Positions 34,247-46,130 of a DNA stretch of 64,000 nt are shown one piece after another. The first letter of the stretch is position 1; the number at the start of each line of letters is the position of its first letter. Origin of the DNA: Orientallactaga sibirica (lineage: Eukaryota > Chordata > Mammalia > Rodentia > Dipodidae); the NCBI GenBank assembly GCA_036365145.1, contig JAEOAD010000015.1:40955001-41019000 (forward strand), written 5' to 3'. The position numbers and the translations under genes are program-made. The notes under the pieces were generated by a model, which worked only from the letters and a program-made list of their open reading frames with translations, was not told the origin of the DNA and ran no database searches.

Positions 34247-34996
34247 GTTACCATAAAAAAAAAAAAGTCATATTGGTAACATTACTTTGAAATAAAATAT
34301 TACCAAGTATTTCTAAACTCTGAATTTTTTTTTTTTTTTTTTTGGCTGACCTGGAATTCATTATGTAGTATCAGAGTGGCCTTGAACTCATGTCAATTCT
34401 CCTACCTCTGCCTCCTGAGTGCTGGGATTAAGCCAGCTAAACTCTTCAAAGTAGACTATCACTCTAGCCCAGGCTATCCTGGAACTCACTCTTTAGTCCC
34501 AGGTTGGCCTTGAACTCATGCCTATCCTTCTATACTCTGAAAGCTGGAATTAAAGGCATGTGACACCACACCCAGCTCTAAACTGTGCTTTTTGGTTTTG
34601 TTTTTGTTTACTTGTTGCTTTTCGAGGTAATGTCTCACTCTAAACAAGTCTGACTGGAACTATGTAGTCTCAGGATGGCAAACTCACAGCAATCCTCCTA
34701 CCTCTGCTGGGATTAAAGGCATGAGCCATCACACCAGGCTCAAATTAATTAAATTTTTTTTTTTTTCGAGGTAGGGTCTCACTCTGGCCCAGGCTGACCT
34801 GGAATTAACTATGTAGTCTCAGGGTGGCCTTGGAAGGGGCGATCCTCCTACCTCTGCCTCCCGAAAGTGCTGGGATTAAAGGCGTGTGCCACCACGCCCA
34901 GCTTCAAATTAATTAAATTTTTTTAAAAAAGGGCTGGTCCTAGTTTGTATAGTGGTGAGCAGCTTAAAATCTAAGACAAATAAAAATTTATTTACT

Positions 34997-35984
34997 GGTT
35001 GACGTGTGTACATGTTGACCTCATTTGAAGAAATTATGCTAACTCTGTAAATTCTAATAGTGTCTCCTAGATATTCTTGGAACTCTTTTATACAGACAAC
35101 AAAAGCTGGAAAAAGATTATAATCCTTTCAGTATGTTATGTCTTTGTTAGCCTCAAGTCAATCCCCTGCTACTTCCCTACACCTCAACCCCCACACTTTA
35201 ATTTTAACATTATTTTCTGCTACTTTTAGGGTAGCTATTATATTCATATGTGATAAGAACTGAAAGCCTTGACCGATGTGGGAGGAACCAGACTCAGACC
35301 AGATCAACAAAGCTAGTTCAGGTTTATTGGCACAAAACCTCCGGCAAGGTTAGTCTTGAGGCCAGGGGTGTAATGTCTGGGACCTAAGATGGACAGGACT
35401 TTGGAATGGCCAGTGGGGAGGACGTTCAGGCCATGTCAGCTGGAGCTAATCTTCACTTCCCTATATGACCATAACTCTCACGGAGGCAAGCTGAGATGAG
35501 CTTCTGTTTCAGGAAGGGAGGGGATCAGAGGCCTTCTTACAAGGTCACAGGGTGCTGAGGAGGGAGTCTTGAGACTGCTGGCCCAGAACATCTCTACTTG
35601 GGAATAATAGGAGAAATGATCATGACATCAAAATAAGAGAATGAGGTGGTACACACCTTTTTTTTTTTTTTTTTTTTTGGTTTTTCAAGTGAGGGTTTCA
35701 CTCTGGTTCAGGCTGTCCTGGAATTGTCTATAATTATCAGAGTGTTATCAAACTCAAAAATTTCCTAAATCTGCCTAAAGTGTACATTACACAAATTCAC
35801 CACGCCCGGCAAATTTTTGGGGTTTGTACACACCTTTAATCTCAGCACATGGGAACTAAAGGTAGGAGGATCACTGTGAGTTCAGAGGCCACCCTGGAGA
35901 TATAATTAATTCCAGGTCAGCCTGGGACACAGTGAGACCCTACCCCTAAAAACCAAAAATAAATAAATAAATAAAATAAATCTT
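34997..35984. repeat. Spacer between the 7.5-kb duplicates, with LTR and SINEs
   Basis: Contents are unique AT-rich DNA (34,997-35,259), an LTR fragment of the same family as 31,247-31,651 (35,260-35,605, minus), a short L1 3'-end piece (35,606-35,646), diverged B1 minus (35,660-35,820) and B1 plus (35,825-35,960) with an AAAT tail. Confidence 0.75.
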
Positions 35985-38377
35985 GGATGGTTTAGTGTTT
36001 AAGGTGCTTGCCCACAAAGTCAAAGGACTCAGGTTCAATTCCTCAGGACCCATATAAGCCAGATACACAAGGTGGCGCAAGCATCTGGAGTTTGTTTGCA
36101 GTCGCTGGAAGCCCTAAGCACCCATTCTCTCTCTCTCTCTCTCTCTCTCTGTAACTCTGTCTCTCTCAAATAAATAAATAAATAAATATAAAAATAATAC
36201 TAAAGCCGGGCATGGTGGCGCACACCTTTAATCCCAGCACTCAGGAGACATAGGTAGGAGGATTGCCATTGAGTTAGAGGCCACCTGAGACTATAAAGTG
36301 AATTCCAGGTCAGCCAGAGCTAGAGTGGGACCCTACCTTAGGAAAACCCAAAAAAAAAAAAATTTTTTTTTAATTTAAAAAAAAGGAAATGGGGCTGGAG
36401 GAATGGTTTAGCAGTTAAGGCATTTGCCTGCAAAGCCAAAGGACCCAGGTTTGATTCCCCAGGACCCATGTTAGCCAGATGCACAAGGGGGCGCACACAT
36501 CTGGAGTTTGTTTTCAGTGGCTGAAGGCCCTGACATGCCCATTCTGTCTCTCCCTCTTTCTCTGTCAAATAAATAAATACAAAATTAAAAAAAATAAATA
36601 AATAACAGGAAAGGAAAAAAAGCCAGGCATGGTGGCACACGCCTTTAATCCCAGCACTCAGGAGGCAGAGGTAGGAGGATTCCCGTGAGTTTGAGGCCAC
36701 CCTGAGACTACATAGTGAATTCCAGGTCAGCCTGGTCTACAGTGAGACCCTACCTCATGAAAACAAAAATTAAAATTAAAAATTAAAAAAAGGAAAGAAA
36801 ATGGTCACCATGCAAAAAAAAAAAAGAAAAAGAAATGAAATAAGCTATAGCACTCCTAGGCATATTTTCACTGTGCACTCTCAAGACATATTTCCACGGA
36901 TCTTTACTGCTGCTGTGTTTTCCTGTGGTCACTGTGGAACTGCTGCTAAGGACAGCCAACTGTTGGTGACTTGCTTAGCTACAAGAAAAGCCAGGCCAAG
37001 AAGATGGCTTAGTGGGTAAGGCATTTGCCTGCAAAGCCAAATGACCCCAGTTCAATTCCCCAGGACCCAGGTAAGCCAGATGCACAAGAAAGACATGCAT
37101 CTTGGAGTTCATTTGCAGTGGCTGGAGGCCCTAACGCACCCATTCTATCTCTCTTTCTCTCTGCTTCTTCCTCTCTCAAATAAATAAATAAATAAATGTT
37201 TTTAAAAAGAGAGAGACTGATTGAGAGGGGGAAGAGGTATAATAGAAAGTGGAGTTTCAAACGGGAAAGTGGGGGGAGGGAAGAAATTACCATGGGTTAT
37301 TGTCTATAATTATGGAATTTGTCAATAAAAAAGTAAATTAAAAAAAATAAACAGGGCCAGGCGTGGTGGCACAAACCTTTAATCCCAGCCCTCGGGAGGC
37401 AGAGGTAGGAGGATTGCCATGAGTTCAAGGCCACCCTGAGACTATATAGTGAATTCCAGGTCAGCCTGAGCTAGCGCAAGACCCTACGTGGAAAAACCAA
37501 AACATAAGATAAAATTAAAAAATAAAAACAGGGCTAGAAAGATGGCTTAGTCATTAAGGTGCTTGCCTACAAAGCCAAAGGACCCAGGTTTGATTCTCCA
37601 GGACCTACATAATCCAGATGCATGAAGGGGCACACGCATCTGGAGTTCATTTGTAGCAGCTGGAGGCCCTGGCATGCCCATTCTCTCTCACTCAAATAAA
37701 TAAATAAAATAATAAAAGAATATATATTAGGGCTGGAGAGATGGCTTAGCCGTTAAGGTTCTTCCCTGCGAAGCCTAAGGACCCATGTTCATATAAGTAC
37801 AGCACGCTAACCTATTGCGCCACTGGAGCTCCTGAACCTATGTTCAATTCTCCAGATTTCAATTAAGTTCGAGCACAAAGGTGAGGCAAGCACAAGACCA
37901 TACATGCCCACTAGGTGGCATAAGGTCTGGAGTGCAATTGTAGTGGCCCAGGCCCTGGCACACCTATTCTCCTTTCTCTAAAATTAAAAAAAGAAATTAA
38001 AAAAAAAAAATCCAGCCAGGTGTGGTGGCACATGCCTTTAATCCCAGCACTCGGGAGGCAGAGGTAGGAGGATCGCCTGGAGTTCAAGGCCACCCTGAGA
38101 CTACAGAGTGAATTCCAGGTCAGCCTGGGTTACAGTGAAACCCTACCTTGAAAAAAAAAAAAGGGCTGGAGAGATGGCTTAGCGGTTAAGGTACCTGCCC
38201 GCCAAAGCCTAAGAATGTCAGTTCAATTTCCAGGTCCCACGTTTAGCCAGATGCAAAGTGGCGCAAGGGGGCAATGCTGCACTTGCCCACAAGGGGACAC
38301 ATGCTTCTGGAGTTCATTCGTAGTGGCTGAGAGGCTGCTGACATGCCCATTTTCTGTCTTCTTTTTTCTCTCTCTCC

Positions 38378-38411
<34 letters not shown>

Positions 38412-38581
38412 AGATGGTTCAGCCATTAAAGGTTTTGCTTGCAAAGCCTGCAGAAGACCAGGATTCAGTTCCCCATACCTAAGTAAAGCCAGATGCACTA
38501 ATTGGAGCATGAATGTGTCATTCCTTTGCAGAGGCAAGAGGCCATAGAAGGCATAGACACTCTCTCTCTCTCTCTCTCAAA

Positions 38582-38620
<39 letters not shown>

Positions 38621-39309
38621 ATTCCCAGCTGGGCATAGTGTCACACGCCTTTAATCCCAGCACTGGGGAGGCAGAGGTAGGAGGATCACCATGAGTTCAA
38701 GTCCACCTTGAGACTACATAGTGAATTCCAGGTCAGCCTGGACTAGAGTAAAACCCTACCTCGAAAAAAACAAAAACAACAACAACAAAAAAAACAATTC
38801 CTGGACTGGAGAGATGCTTAGTGGTTAAGGCACATGCCTGCAAAGCCTAAGGACCCCAGTTCTATCTCCAGGTCCCATGAGAGCCAGATGCACATGGTGG
38901 CGCATGCATGTGGAGTTCATCTGCTGTGGCTAAGAGGCCCTGGCGCCCATTCTCACTCACGCTCTTTCTCTCCCCTCTCTGTCTCTAATAAATAAATTAA
39001 AACTAATTAAATAAAATAATACCTTTTAAAAGTTTAGGGCTGGAGAAATGGCTTAGCAGTTAAGGTACTTGCCTGCAATGTCAAAGGACCACGGTTTGAT
39101 TCCCTAGGACCCACATAAGCCAGATAGATGTACAGGGTGGCACATGCATCTGCAGTTCGTTTGCAGTGGCTGGAGGCTATGGCATACCCATTCTCTCATT
39201 CTTTCTATCTCTATCTGCCTCTCTTTCTCCCTCTCTCAAATAAGTAAATAAATGAAATATATTTGTTTAAATTTATTTTTATTCATTTATTTGAGAGAGG
39301 GAAAGAGGC

Positions 39310-39340
<31 letters not shown>

Positions 39341-39744
39341 AAGGGTGCACCAGGGCTTCCAGCCACTGCAAACAAACCCAGATGTATGTACCACTTTATG
39401 CATCTGGCTTATGTGGGTCCTGGGGAATCAAACCGAGGTCCTTTGGCTTTGCAGGCAAGCGCCTTAACTACTAAGCCATCTCTCCAGCCCTGAAATATTT
39501 TTTTAAAAAGTTAAAAATAAATAAATAAAGCCGGGCATGGTGGCACATGCCTTTAATCCCAGAACTCGGGAGGCAGAGGTAGGAAGGTAGCCATGAGTTC
39601 GAGGCCACCCTGAGACTACTGAATTCCAGGTCAGCCTGAAATAGAGTGAGACCCTACCTCCAAAACCAAACAAATAAATAAATAAATAAATAAATAACAA
39701 TTCCCAAGCCAGGCATTGTGGTACACACCTTTAATTCCAGCACT

Positions 39745-40141
39745 TGATGAAAAGCTTGACAGACCGAAGAAGCAGATCAGACCACATAAACAAAGTTAGT
39801 TCAGGTTTACTGGCACAGCTCTCGGCGATGTTCACTGGTCTGGAGACATGAGGTCAGGAAGTTGCACTAAGGACCTAAGATGGAGGTCTTTTAAAGGCCC
39901 CGGTGGTGGGGAATGGGGTGGAGGGGAAGATGAAGTGTCAACTAGGAGCTGGTCTGTTTCCCTATATGGCCATAACTAACACATGGTAACAAGCTAAGGA
40001 ATGTAACTGTTTCAAGGGAGGGAGCAGAGACCTTCTTATAAGTCACAGTTAAGATAGGGGAGTCTTGAGACTGCTGGCCCAGTTCATACTTGGGAATGTA
40101 GAGGATGGCCATGTTGGGTCTTTGTTCTGAGCACGGCCCCA
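39745..40141 (-). mobile_element. Solo LTR inserted in a B1, copy 2
   Basis: It is the counterpart of 31,247-31,651 in the second 7.5-kb unit. It differs mainly by a shorter G-run near 39,905 (cggtggtggggaatgggg). Confidence 0.72.
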
Positions 40142-41850
40142 CCTAATACTCGGGAGGCAGAGATAGGAGGATAACCCTGAATTGGAGATCACCCTGAGAC
40201 GATATACTGAATTCCAGGTCAGCTTGTGCTAGAGTGAGATCTTACCTAGAAAAACAAAAAACAAAACAAACAAAAAAAAAAAAAAAAAAAGAATTCACAA
40301 ATGAAGAGATGGCCTAGTGGTTAAGGTGCTTGCCTGCAAAGCCAAAAGGCCCAGGTTGCATTCCCCAGTACCCACATAAACCAGATGCATAAGGTGGTGC
40401 AAGTGTCGAGTTTGTTTGCAATGGCTAGAGGCCCTGGTACACCCATTCTCTCTTTTTCAAATAAATAAATAAATAAAATATTTTTAAAAATAAAATAAAG
40501 GGGGCTGGAGAGATGGCTTAGTGGTTAAGGTGCTTGCCTGTGAAGCCTAAGGATCCAGGTGAAAGATTCTCCAGGTCCCACATAAGCGAGATGCACAAGG
40601 TGGCACATTTGTTTGGAGTTCATTTGCAGTGGCTAGTGGCCCTGGCGTGCGTGCCCATTCTTTCCTTCTCTCTCTCTCTCTCTCTCTCTAATAAATAAAA
40701 ATAAATCTTAGTTGGGCGTGGTGATACACACCTTTAATCCCAGCACTCAGGATGTAGAGGTAGGAGGATCGCCCTGAGACTACATAGTTAATTCCAGGTC
40801 AACCTGGACCAGAGTGAGACCCTACCTTGAAAAACCAAAAAATAATAATAATAACAAAATAAAATAAGAGCCGGGCATGGTGTCACATGCCTTTAATCCC
40901 AGCACTCGGGATGCAGAGGTAGGAGAATCACTGTAAGTTTGAGGCCACCCTGAGACTACATAGTGAATTCCAGGTCAGCTTGAGATACAGTGAGACACTA
41001 CCTTGAAAAAAAACAAAAATAAATAAATAAAATAAATCTTAAAAAAATAAAAATAAAAATAAAGCCAGGCATGGTGGCACACACCTTTAGTCCCAGCACT
41101 TGGGAGGCATAGGAAGGAGGATTGCCAAGAGTTCAAGGCTAACCTGAGACTACATAGTGAATTCCAGGTCAGTCCGGAATAGAGTGAAAAAACCAAAAAT
41201 AAATAAATAAATAAAAATAAAATAAGGGCTAGAGAGATGGCTTAGCAGTTAAGGTTTGCCTGTGAAACCTCAGGTCCCAGGTTCAATTCCCCAGTACCCA
41301 CATAAGCCAGATGCACAAGGTGATGCATACCTCTGGAGTTTGTTTGCAGTGGCTAGAGGCCCTAGTGCACCCATTCTCCCTCTTTTTCTGACTCTCAAAT
41401 AAATTAAATATTTTTTAAAAAGAGAGAGAAAAGGGCTGGAGAGATGGCTTAGCGGTTAAGGCGCCTGCCACCTAAGCCTAAGAACGCTGGTTCCAATCTC
41501 TAGGTCCCACATTTAGCCAGATGCAAAGTGACGCAAGGGCGCAATGCTGCACTTGACCACAAGGGGGCGCACACATCTGGATTTCATTTGCAGCAGCTGA
41601 GAGGCTGCTGGCGCGCCCATCTCTATCTGTCTTCCTCTCTCTTTTTTTTGGAGAGAGACACAGAGAGAGACGGAGAGAGAGAGAGAGGGAGAGAGAGAAG
41701 TCTAAGGATCCAGGTGAAAGATTCTCCAGGTCCCACATAAGGCAGATGCACAAGGTGGCACATGCATCTGGAGTTTGTTTGCAGTGGCTGGAGGCCCTGG
41801 CACGCCCATTCTCTCTCTGCCTCTTTCTGTATCTCTCTCTCTCTCTCAAA

Positions 41851-41881
<31 letters not shown>

Positions 41882-42316
41882 ATATATTTTTAAAAAGAAA
41901 GAGAAGGAAGGAATAAAAAAGGAAGAGAGGAGGGGAAAGGAAGAGCCTTTATCATTCTGAGTCATTTTGAATGTTAAACCAGTGTTCCCTAACATAAAGA
42001 CCAAAGCCTGAGCTACAGTAACAATGTCCCTTTCCTTTACTGGTCAAAGGCAATATACAGATATTTCAGGGTTACTGTTGCAGTTACCTTTTCCTTGTTG
42101 GGAAAAAACACCAGAATAGGGCCGGAGAGATGGCTTATAGGTTACAAGTGCTTGTTTGCAAAACCTGATGACCCAGGTTCATTTCACCAGTACCCACTTA
42201 AAGCCAAATGCACAAAGTGGCACATGCATCTATAGTTCGTTTGCTTCAACAGAAGGCCCTAGCATGCCCATTTTTTCCCCTCTTGCCTTCTCTCTCAAAT
42301 CAATTAATAATTAATT

Positions 42317-42726
42317 TCTAATACACATCCAACCAGAAGCAGCTTATGGGAGAAAAGGGTTCATTCCAGCTTATAATCACAAAGTTGCCCCCCCCCGCCT
42401 CCAAACAAACAAACAAACAGCAGCAACCTAGGTCAGAACAGTTCATCTGGCAGCGGTTTAGAGTGGCAGCAGGGTCAGCCCAACCCTGCATGTGTCCAAA
42501 GTTTTATTATGACACAGTAGAGCAGTGACTGGATCACAACTGACAGAAAGCAGCAAGAGAAGCTGGCTAACACTGGTAAATTGGGCTAATAAACCTTAAG
42601 GTCCATCCTCAGTGATCATCAGTGAAATACCTCCTCCAGCAAAGACCAAACTGGGAATTGAGTATGAGGCTTAATTACAAACATATGAGGCTATGGGGGA
42701 TGACATTACACATTCAAACTACCACA
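42317..42726 (-). mobile_element. Solo LTR, MaLR-like, copy 2
   Basis: It is the counterpart of 33,841-34,246 in the second unit, differing by a longer C-run near 42,390. Confidence 0.65.
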
Positions 42727-43483
42727 GTTACCATAAAAAAAAAAAAGTCATATTGGTAACATTACTTTGAAATAAAATATTACCAAGTATTTCTAAACTC
42801 TGAATTTTTTTTTTTTTTTTTTTTTTGGCTGACCTGGAATTCATTATGTAGTATCAGAGTGGCCTTGAACTCATGTCAATTCTCCTACCTCTGCCTCCTG
42901 AGTGCTGGGATTAAGCCAGCTAAACTCTTCAAAGTAGAGTATCACTCTAGCCCAGGCTATCCTGGAACTCACTCTTTAGTCCCAGGTTGGCCTTGAACTC
43001 ATGCCTATCCTTCTATACTCTGAAAGCTGGAATTAAAGGCATGTGACACCACACCCAGCTCTAAACTGTGCTTTTTTGGTTTTGTTTTTGTTTACTTGTT
43101 GCTTTTCGAGGTAATGTCTCACTCTAAACAAGTCTGACTGGAACTATGTAGTCTCAGGATGGCAAACTCACAGCAATCCTCCTACCTCTGCTGGGATTAA
43201 AGGCATGAGCCATCACACCAGGCTCAAATTAATTAAATTTTTTTTTTTTTCGAGGTAGGGTCTCACTCTGGCCCAGGCTGACCTGGAATTAACTATGTAG
43301 TCTCAGGGTGGCCTTGAACTCACGGCGATCCTCCTACCTCTGCCTCCCGAGTGCTGGGATTAAAGGCGTGTGCCACCACGCCCAGCTTCAAATTAATTAA
43401 ATTTTTTTTTAAAAAAGGGCTGGTCCTAGTTTGTATAGTGGTGAGCAGCTTAAAATCTAAGACAAATAAAAAATTTATTTACT

Positions 43484-44442
43484 TTTAAAAAAAAGGGGGG
43501 GGCTGGAAGCCCAGGTATGGTGGTATAAACCTTTAATCCCAGCACTCGGGAGGCAGAGGTAGGAGGATCACCATGAGTTTGAGGCCACCCTGAGACTACA
43601 TAGTGAATTCCAGGTCAGCCTGGACTAGAGTGAGACCCTACCTTGAAAAAAAAAAAAAAAAAAAAAAAAATCTTTAAAAAAAAGACAAGAGGGCTGGAGA
43701 GATGGCTTAGAGGTTAAGGCGCCTGCCCACTAAGCCTAAAAACCCGGTTCCAATCTCCAGGTCCCACGTTTAGCCAGATGCAAACAAGGGCACAATGCCG
43801 CACTTGACCACAAGGGGGCGCACATAACTGGATTTCGTTCACAGCAGCTGAGACTGCTGGCGCGCCCATTCTCTGTCTCCCTCTCCCTCTGTCTCTTTCT
43901 CCAAAAATAAATAAAAATAATTTTTTTAAAAAAATTTTTTAAAAGACAAGAAAAAAATCCAAGGCCAGCATGTGTGTAATAAACTATGTAATAGTACTAT
44001 TAAAGGATGACAAATTTTTTTGTAAAATATTTCTGTTTATTTGCAAGCAGAGAGAGAGAAAATATACAGACAGAATGGGAGCCACCAGGCCTCCAATCAC
44101 TGAAAAGGAATTCCACATGTATGAGCCACTTTGTACATCTGGCTTCACTTGAGTACTGGGGAATCGAACCCGGGTCATTAGGCTTTTGCAGCCATCTCTC
44201 CAGTAACAAAGGAAGATAATTATTTAATAAGGAGTAAGACATCTGAGACCTACAAGTCTTGAAAGATGCAATGATGAAGTCGCTGGGGTCTGGAGCAGAG
44301 CTGTGCAAAAGCAAAGCAGTCACTGGAGTTCTCAAGACTACAGAACATTTTTCTGTAACTCCAACAAGATCAAAGCTCTTCCAGCCCTCCTCAACATTCT
44401 TTCATTGACCCTCTTAACGCTACTAGAGGCAGTTTCTCCTCC
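43484..44442. repeat. SINEs and unique DNA in intron 1
   Basis: Contents are B1 plus (43,508-43,650) inserted near the start of a tRNA-SINE, A run (43,647-43,670), tS2 plus (43,690-43,920), tS1 minus (44,030-44,205) and unique sequence to 44,442. Confidence 0.78.
43808..43821 (+). promoter_or_regulatory. CTCF-like core in tS2 SINE, 1.6 kb inside MAST2 from exon 1
   Basis: CCACAAGGGGGCGC matches the CTCF core consensus CCACNAGGGGGCGC at every defined base. It is one of several SINE-borne copies. Binding is not shown by sequence alone. Confidence 0.4.
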
Positions 44443-44445
44443 CTG

Positions 44446-44488
<43 letters not shown>

Positions 44489-45359
44489 GGCCTTTATTCC
44501 CTACTCATAAATAGACCTATGATGATCTACATAAACACATCCTGTCCATTCAGAAACCCCAGGAGTATTTTTTTACTTGCTGTTGTTTTATTCCCATTAA
44601 AGTGTTTTCAGTGGTAAACTAGAAGGCAGAGCCTAGAAATATAAACTCTCTGCCCACAGCATTGGGATGGATATTGCACACATGCAAGTGTCTTAAAAGT
44701 AATTCGGCCGGGCGTGGTGGCACACGCCTTTAATTCCAGCACTTGGGAGGCAGAGGTAGGAGGATGGCCGTGAGTTCGAGGCCACCCTGAGACTACAGAG
44801 CAAATTCCAGGTCAGCCCGGGCTAGAGCGAGACCCTACCTCGACAAACCAAAAAACAAAAACAAAAACAAAAACAAAAAAAAAGTAATTCGGCATGAATC
44901 AGATGAGTACTAAGGAGAATGTTAACGATTCTAAACACTATAGTGCAAAAATACAATGATGACCAAATCAGAATGCTTAGGAATGTCATGCTTTTATAAC
45001 TGTGAGGGCAATCTCTAAGTAGAGTCAATGCCATCAAATTGACATTCTCCTCTTTGGCTATTCACCCCTCTAAATAACTCAATCCCCTTTGATAAGCTTC
45101 CTCTTAGCAGCTCACTCACCCACACGGCATTCCAGAGTCCCTTCTCGCCATCCAGAAACCCTGACCTTAAGGATCATTTTATTCATTCTGTAATCCCTCA
45201 TTTCCAATCCAACCCCAGGCCACCACGTTCATTTCTCCACTCTCTTCATTTTTCCTGCCTCTCCAAGCCCTCCGCTCCTCCTCCCAAACGACTCAGTCCC
45301 CACCCCTCAGACCTCCGGCCAGGGTCCTCCTTCCGAGGTCCCCTCCCCCACGGCTCCCT
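44443..45359. repeat. Poly-A run, B1 and unique DNA next to exon 1
   Basis: A run of about 43 A (44,443-44,486) is followed by unique DNA, B1 plus (44,705-44,850) and unique, increasingly C/T-rich DNA up to the CpG island. No further exon is recognisable. Confidence 0.75.
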
Positions 45360-45415
45360 CCCTCAGGTGTCGGCAGCCGGTCCCCCTATCTCCCGCCGAC
45401 CCCGGCCCGCCCTAC

Positions 45416-45595
45416 CTGCTCCCTGCCCTCGGGCGCCGCGAGCCCGCTCCTCTCTTCCACTCGCTGCCTCCCGGGCGGCGCTCGCCTGCGCACAGGCAGG
45501 GGCTGGGGCTGGGGCAGTTCGGCCGCCCGCTGCGCCCCATCCTCCCGGCAGCCCGGTGGCGGCTGCGGTCGATCGCGACAGCGGCTCCTCTTCAT
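45416..45595 (-). CDS. MAST2: MAST2 coding exon 1 (start codon to residue 60)
   Basis: The exon encodes 60 residues beginning MKRSRCRDRPQPPPG and ending APEGREQ. This is very close to the human MAST2 start (MKRSRCRDRPQPPPP... and ...PEGKEQ). The ATG is at 45,593-45,595; the in-frame codons just upstream are GTG GAT, so this ATG is the natural start. The last codon CAG is followed by gtaggg, a good splice donor (GT at 45,414-45,415). The exon therefore ends in phase 0 and joins exon 2, which begins with GAT. The segment is basic, proline-rich and probably disordered, as in the family. Small differences from human include an inserted Pro-Gln-Pro stretch near residues 29-33. The exon lies wholly within the CpG island. 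Confidence 0.95.
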
Positions 45596-45619
45596 ATCCA
45601 CAGCTGGGCCCCGCGGGCG

Positions 45620-45697
45620 TCAGCACGGCGCCTGTCCCGGCCTTGCACGGCCCCGGGCCGCTGCGTCGCCGCAGCAAACACAGTCCGCGGCCACCAT
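45620..45697 (-). promoter_or_regulatory. Upstream ORF in MAST2 5' leader (25 codons plus stop)
   Basis: An ATG at 45,695-45,697 in a good context (G at -3, G at +4) opens a frame that starts MVAADCVC and ends at a TGA at 45,620-45,622. The stop is 24 bases before the MAST2 start codon. If the transcript begins upstream of 45,700, this frame would be translated first. That it is used is inference; I have no expression evidence. Confidence 0.45.
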
Positions 45698-45760
45698 GTC
45701 CCGGCGGCGCCCGAAGCCACCGACCCCGGCCCCGCGGTGCCCCCGCCGCTTCCAGTGGAC

Positions 45761-45802
45761 TCAAGCGCCGTGACCGCCTCGGCGCTCCTCAGAGAGGAGC
45801 AT
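45761..45802 (-). promoter_or_regulatory. Second upstream ORF in MAST2 5' leader (13 codons plus stop)
   Basis: An ATG at 45,800-45,802 with G at -3 opens MLLSEERRGGHGA and stops at a TGA at 45,761-45,763. It matters only if transcription starts upstream of it. Confidence 0.35.
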
Positions 45803-46130
45803 CGCCGCCGCAGCTGCGTCGTCCCCTACCCGGCACACACTCGGCCTGCCACCCGCCACGGGATCGGCCGCCAGCCCGCCAGCCTTCCGCCCGCCCCGCC
45901 CCTCGCCCGCTCGCGCGCGCGCACACTCGGAAAGCCCGCCCGCCTGCCGCCGAATGCGCGCGGCGTCCCGCGCACGCGCCGGCGAACCGTCGCCAAACAC
46001 CCGCCCGGGCCGCGCGGTCGCAGGCGGAAGGAAAGGGGGCGGGGTACCGGCCGGCGCTCATTGATTCTTCCATTCATCGGCTCCTCAGTGGGACTGCCGA
46101 GCCCAACTCTAAAGTGAGTTCCAACGCAAG

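Larger units (their letters stand above)
27469..34996. repeat. Direct duplication, copy 1 (about 7.5 kb)
   Basis: It begins ggatggtttagtgtttaagg and ends gacaaataaaaatttattta plus ct. It is collinear with 35,985-43,483 and nearly identical, differing mainly in homopolymer and AAAT run lengths plus a few small indels and substitutions. Contents, in order: tS1 27,469-27,660; B1 27,690; tS1 27,878; B1 28,105; tS1 28,475; L1 tail 28,695-28,840; B1 28,845; tS1 29,020; tS 29,218; B1 29,505; tS2 29,650; tS 29,905; B1 30,125; tS1 30,300 and 30,537; tS1 minus 30,770; B1 31,031; LTR 31,247-31,651 inside a B1; tS1 31,810 and 32,013; B1 32,222, 32,382, 32,577; tS1 32,738; tS2 32,945; tS1 33,215 and 33,646; LTR 33,841-34,246; four B1 minus 34,325-34,905. 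No gene is seen. Confidence 0.93.
35985..43483. repeat. Direct duplication, copy 2 (about 7.5 kb)
   Basis: It is collinear with 27,469-34,996 (offset about 8,516 at the left, about 8,480 at the right because of small deletions). The left edge begins inside a tS1 that lacks its first bases (tctt|ggatggtttag), whereas copy 1 has the complete SINE head. The right edge loses identity at ...aatttatttact. Local differences include ccttgttgggaaaaaac for ccttcacaaaaaaac (42,094) and gaactcacggcgatcc for ggaaggggcgatcc (43,316). Confidence 0.93.
1..45900 (-). other. MAST2: MAST2 gene, 5' part (promoter, exons 1-2, intron 1, part of intron 2)
   Basis: The gene runs right to left. Exon 1 (45,416-45,595 coding) and exon 2 (18,520-18,667) join in phase 0 (codons Gln-Asp) and give a continuous N-terminus that matches MAST2 of other mammals as I remember it. 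MAST2 is a large AGC-family kinase with an N-terminal DUF1908 region, a kinase domain and a PDZ domain. It binds microtubules and PTEN. Only about the first 109 residues are encoded here. The next exon, expected to begin with Lys-Gln-Leu-Leu, is not visible at lower coordinates, so it should lie beyond position 1. The transcription start is not defined by the sequence; 45,900 is a rough upstream limit inside the CpG island. Confidence 0.93.
45360..46130 (-). promoter_or_regulatory. MAST2: CpG-island promoter of MAST2
   Basis: This is the only long GC- and CpG-rich stretch in the window; the flanks are AT-rich SINE DNA. It covers MAST2 exon 1 and its upstream sequence. Visible promoter-type motifs are GC boxes (cccgccccgcccc at about 45,889-45,902 and gggggcgggg at about 46,035-46,045), an NRF1-like CGCGCACGCGCC near 45,975, and an ATTGAT/CAAT-like site near 46,060. 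There is no TATA box. It is the usual CpG-type, probably dispersed-start promoter. Long open frames on both strands here are a side effect of high GC. Confidence 0.88.

Noticed and set aside
27469..43483. Regularly spaced SINEs as a CRISPR-like or satellite array
   Set aside because: Repeat units are ordinary dispersed SINEs with irregular spacing, mixed strands and individual target duplications.
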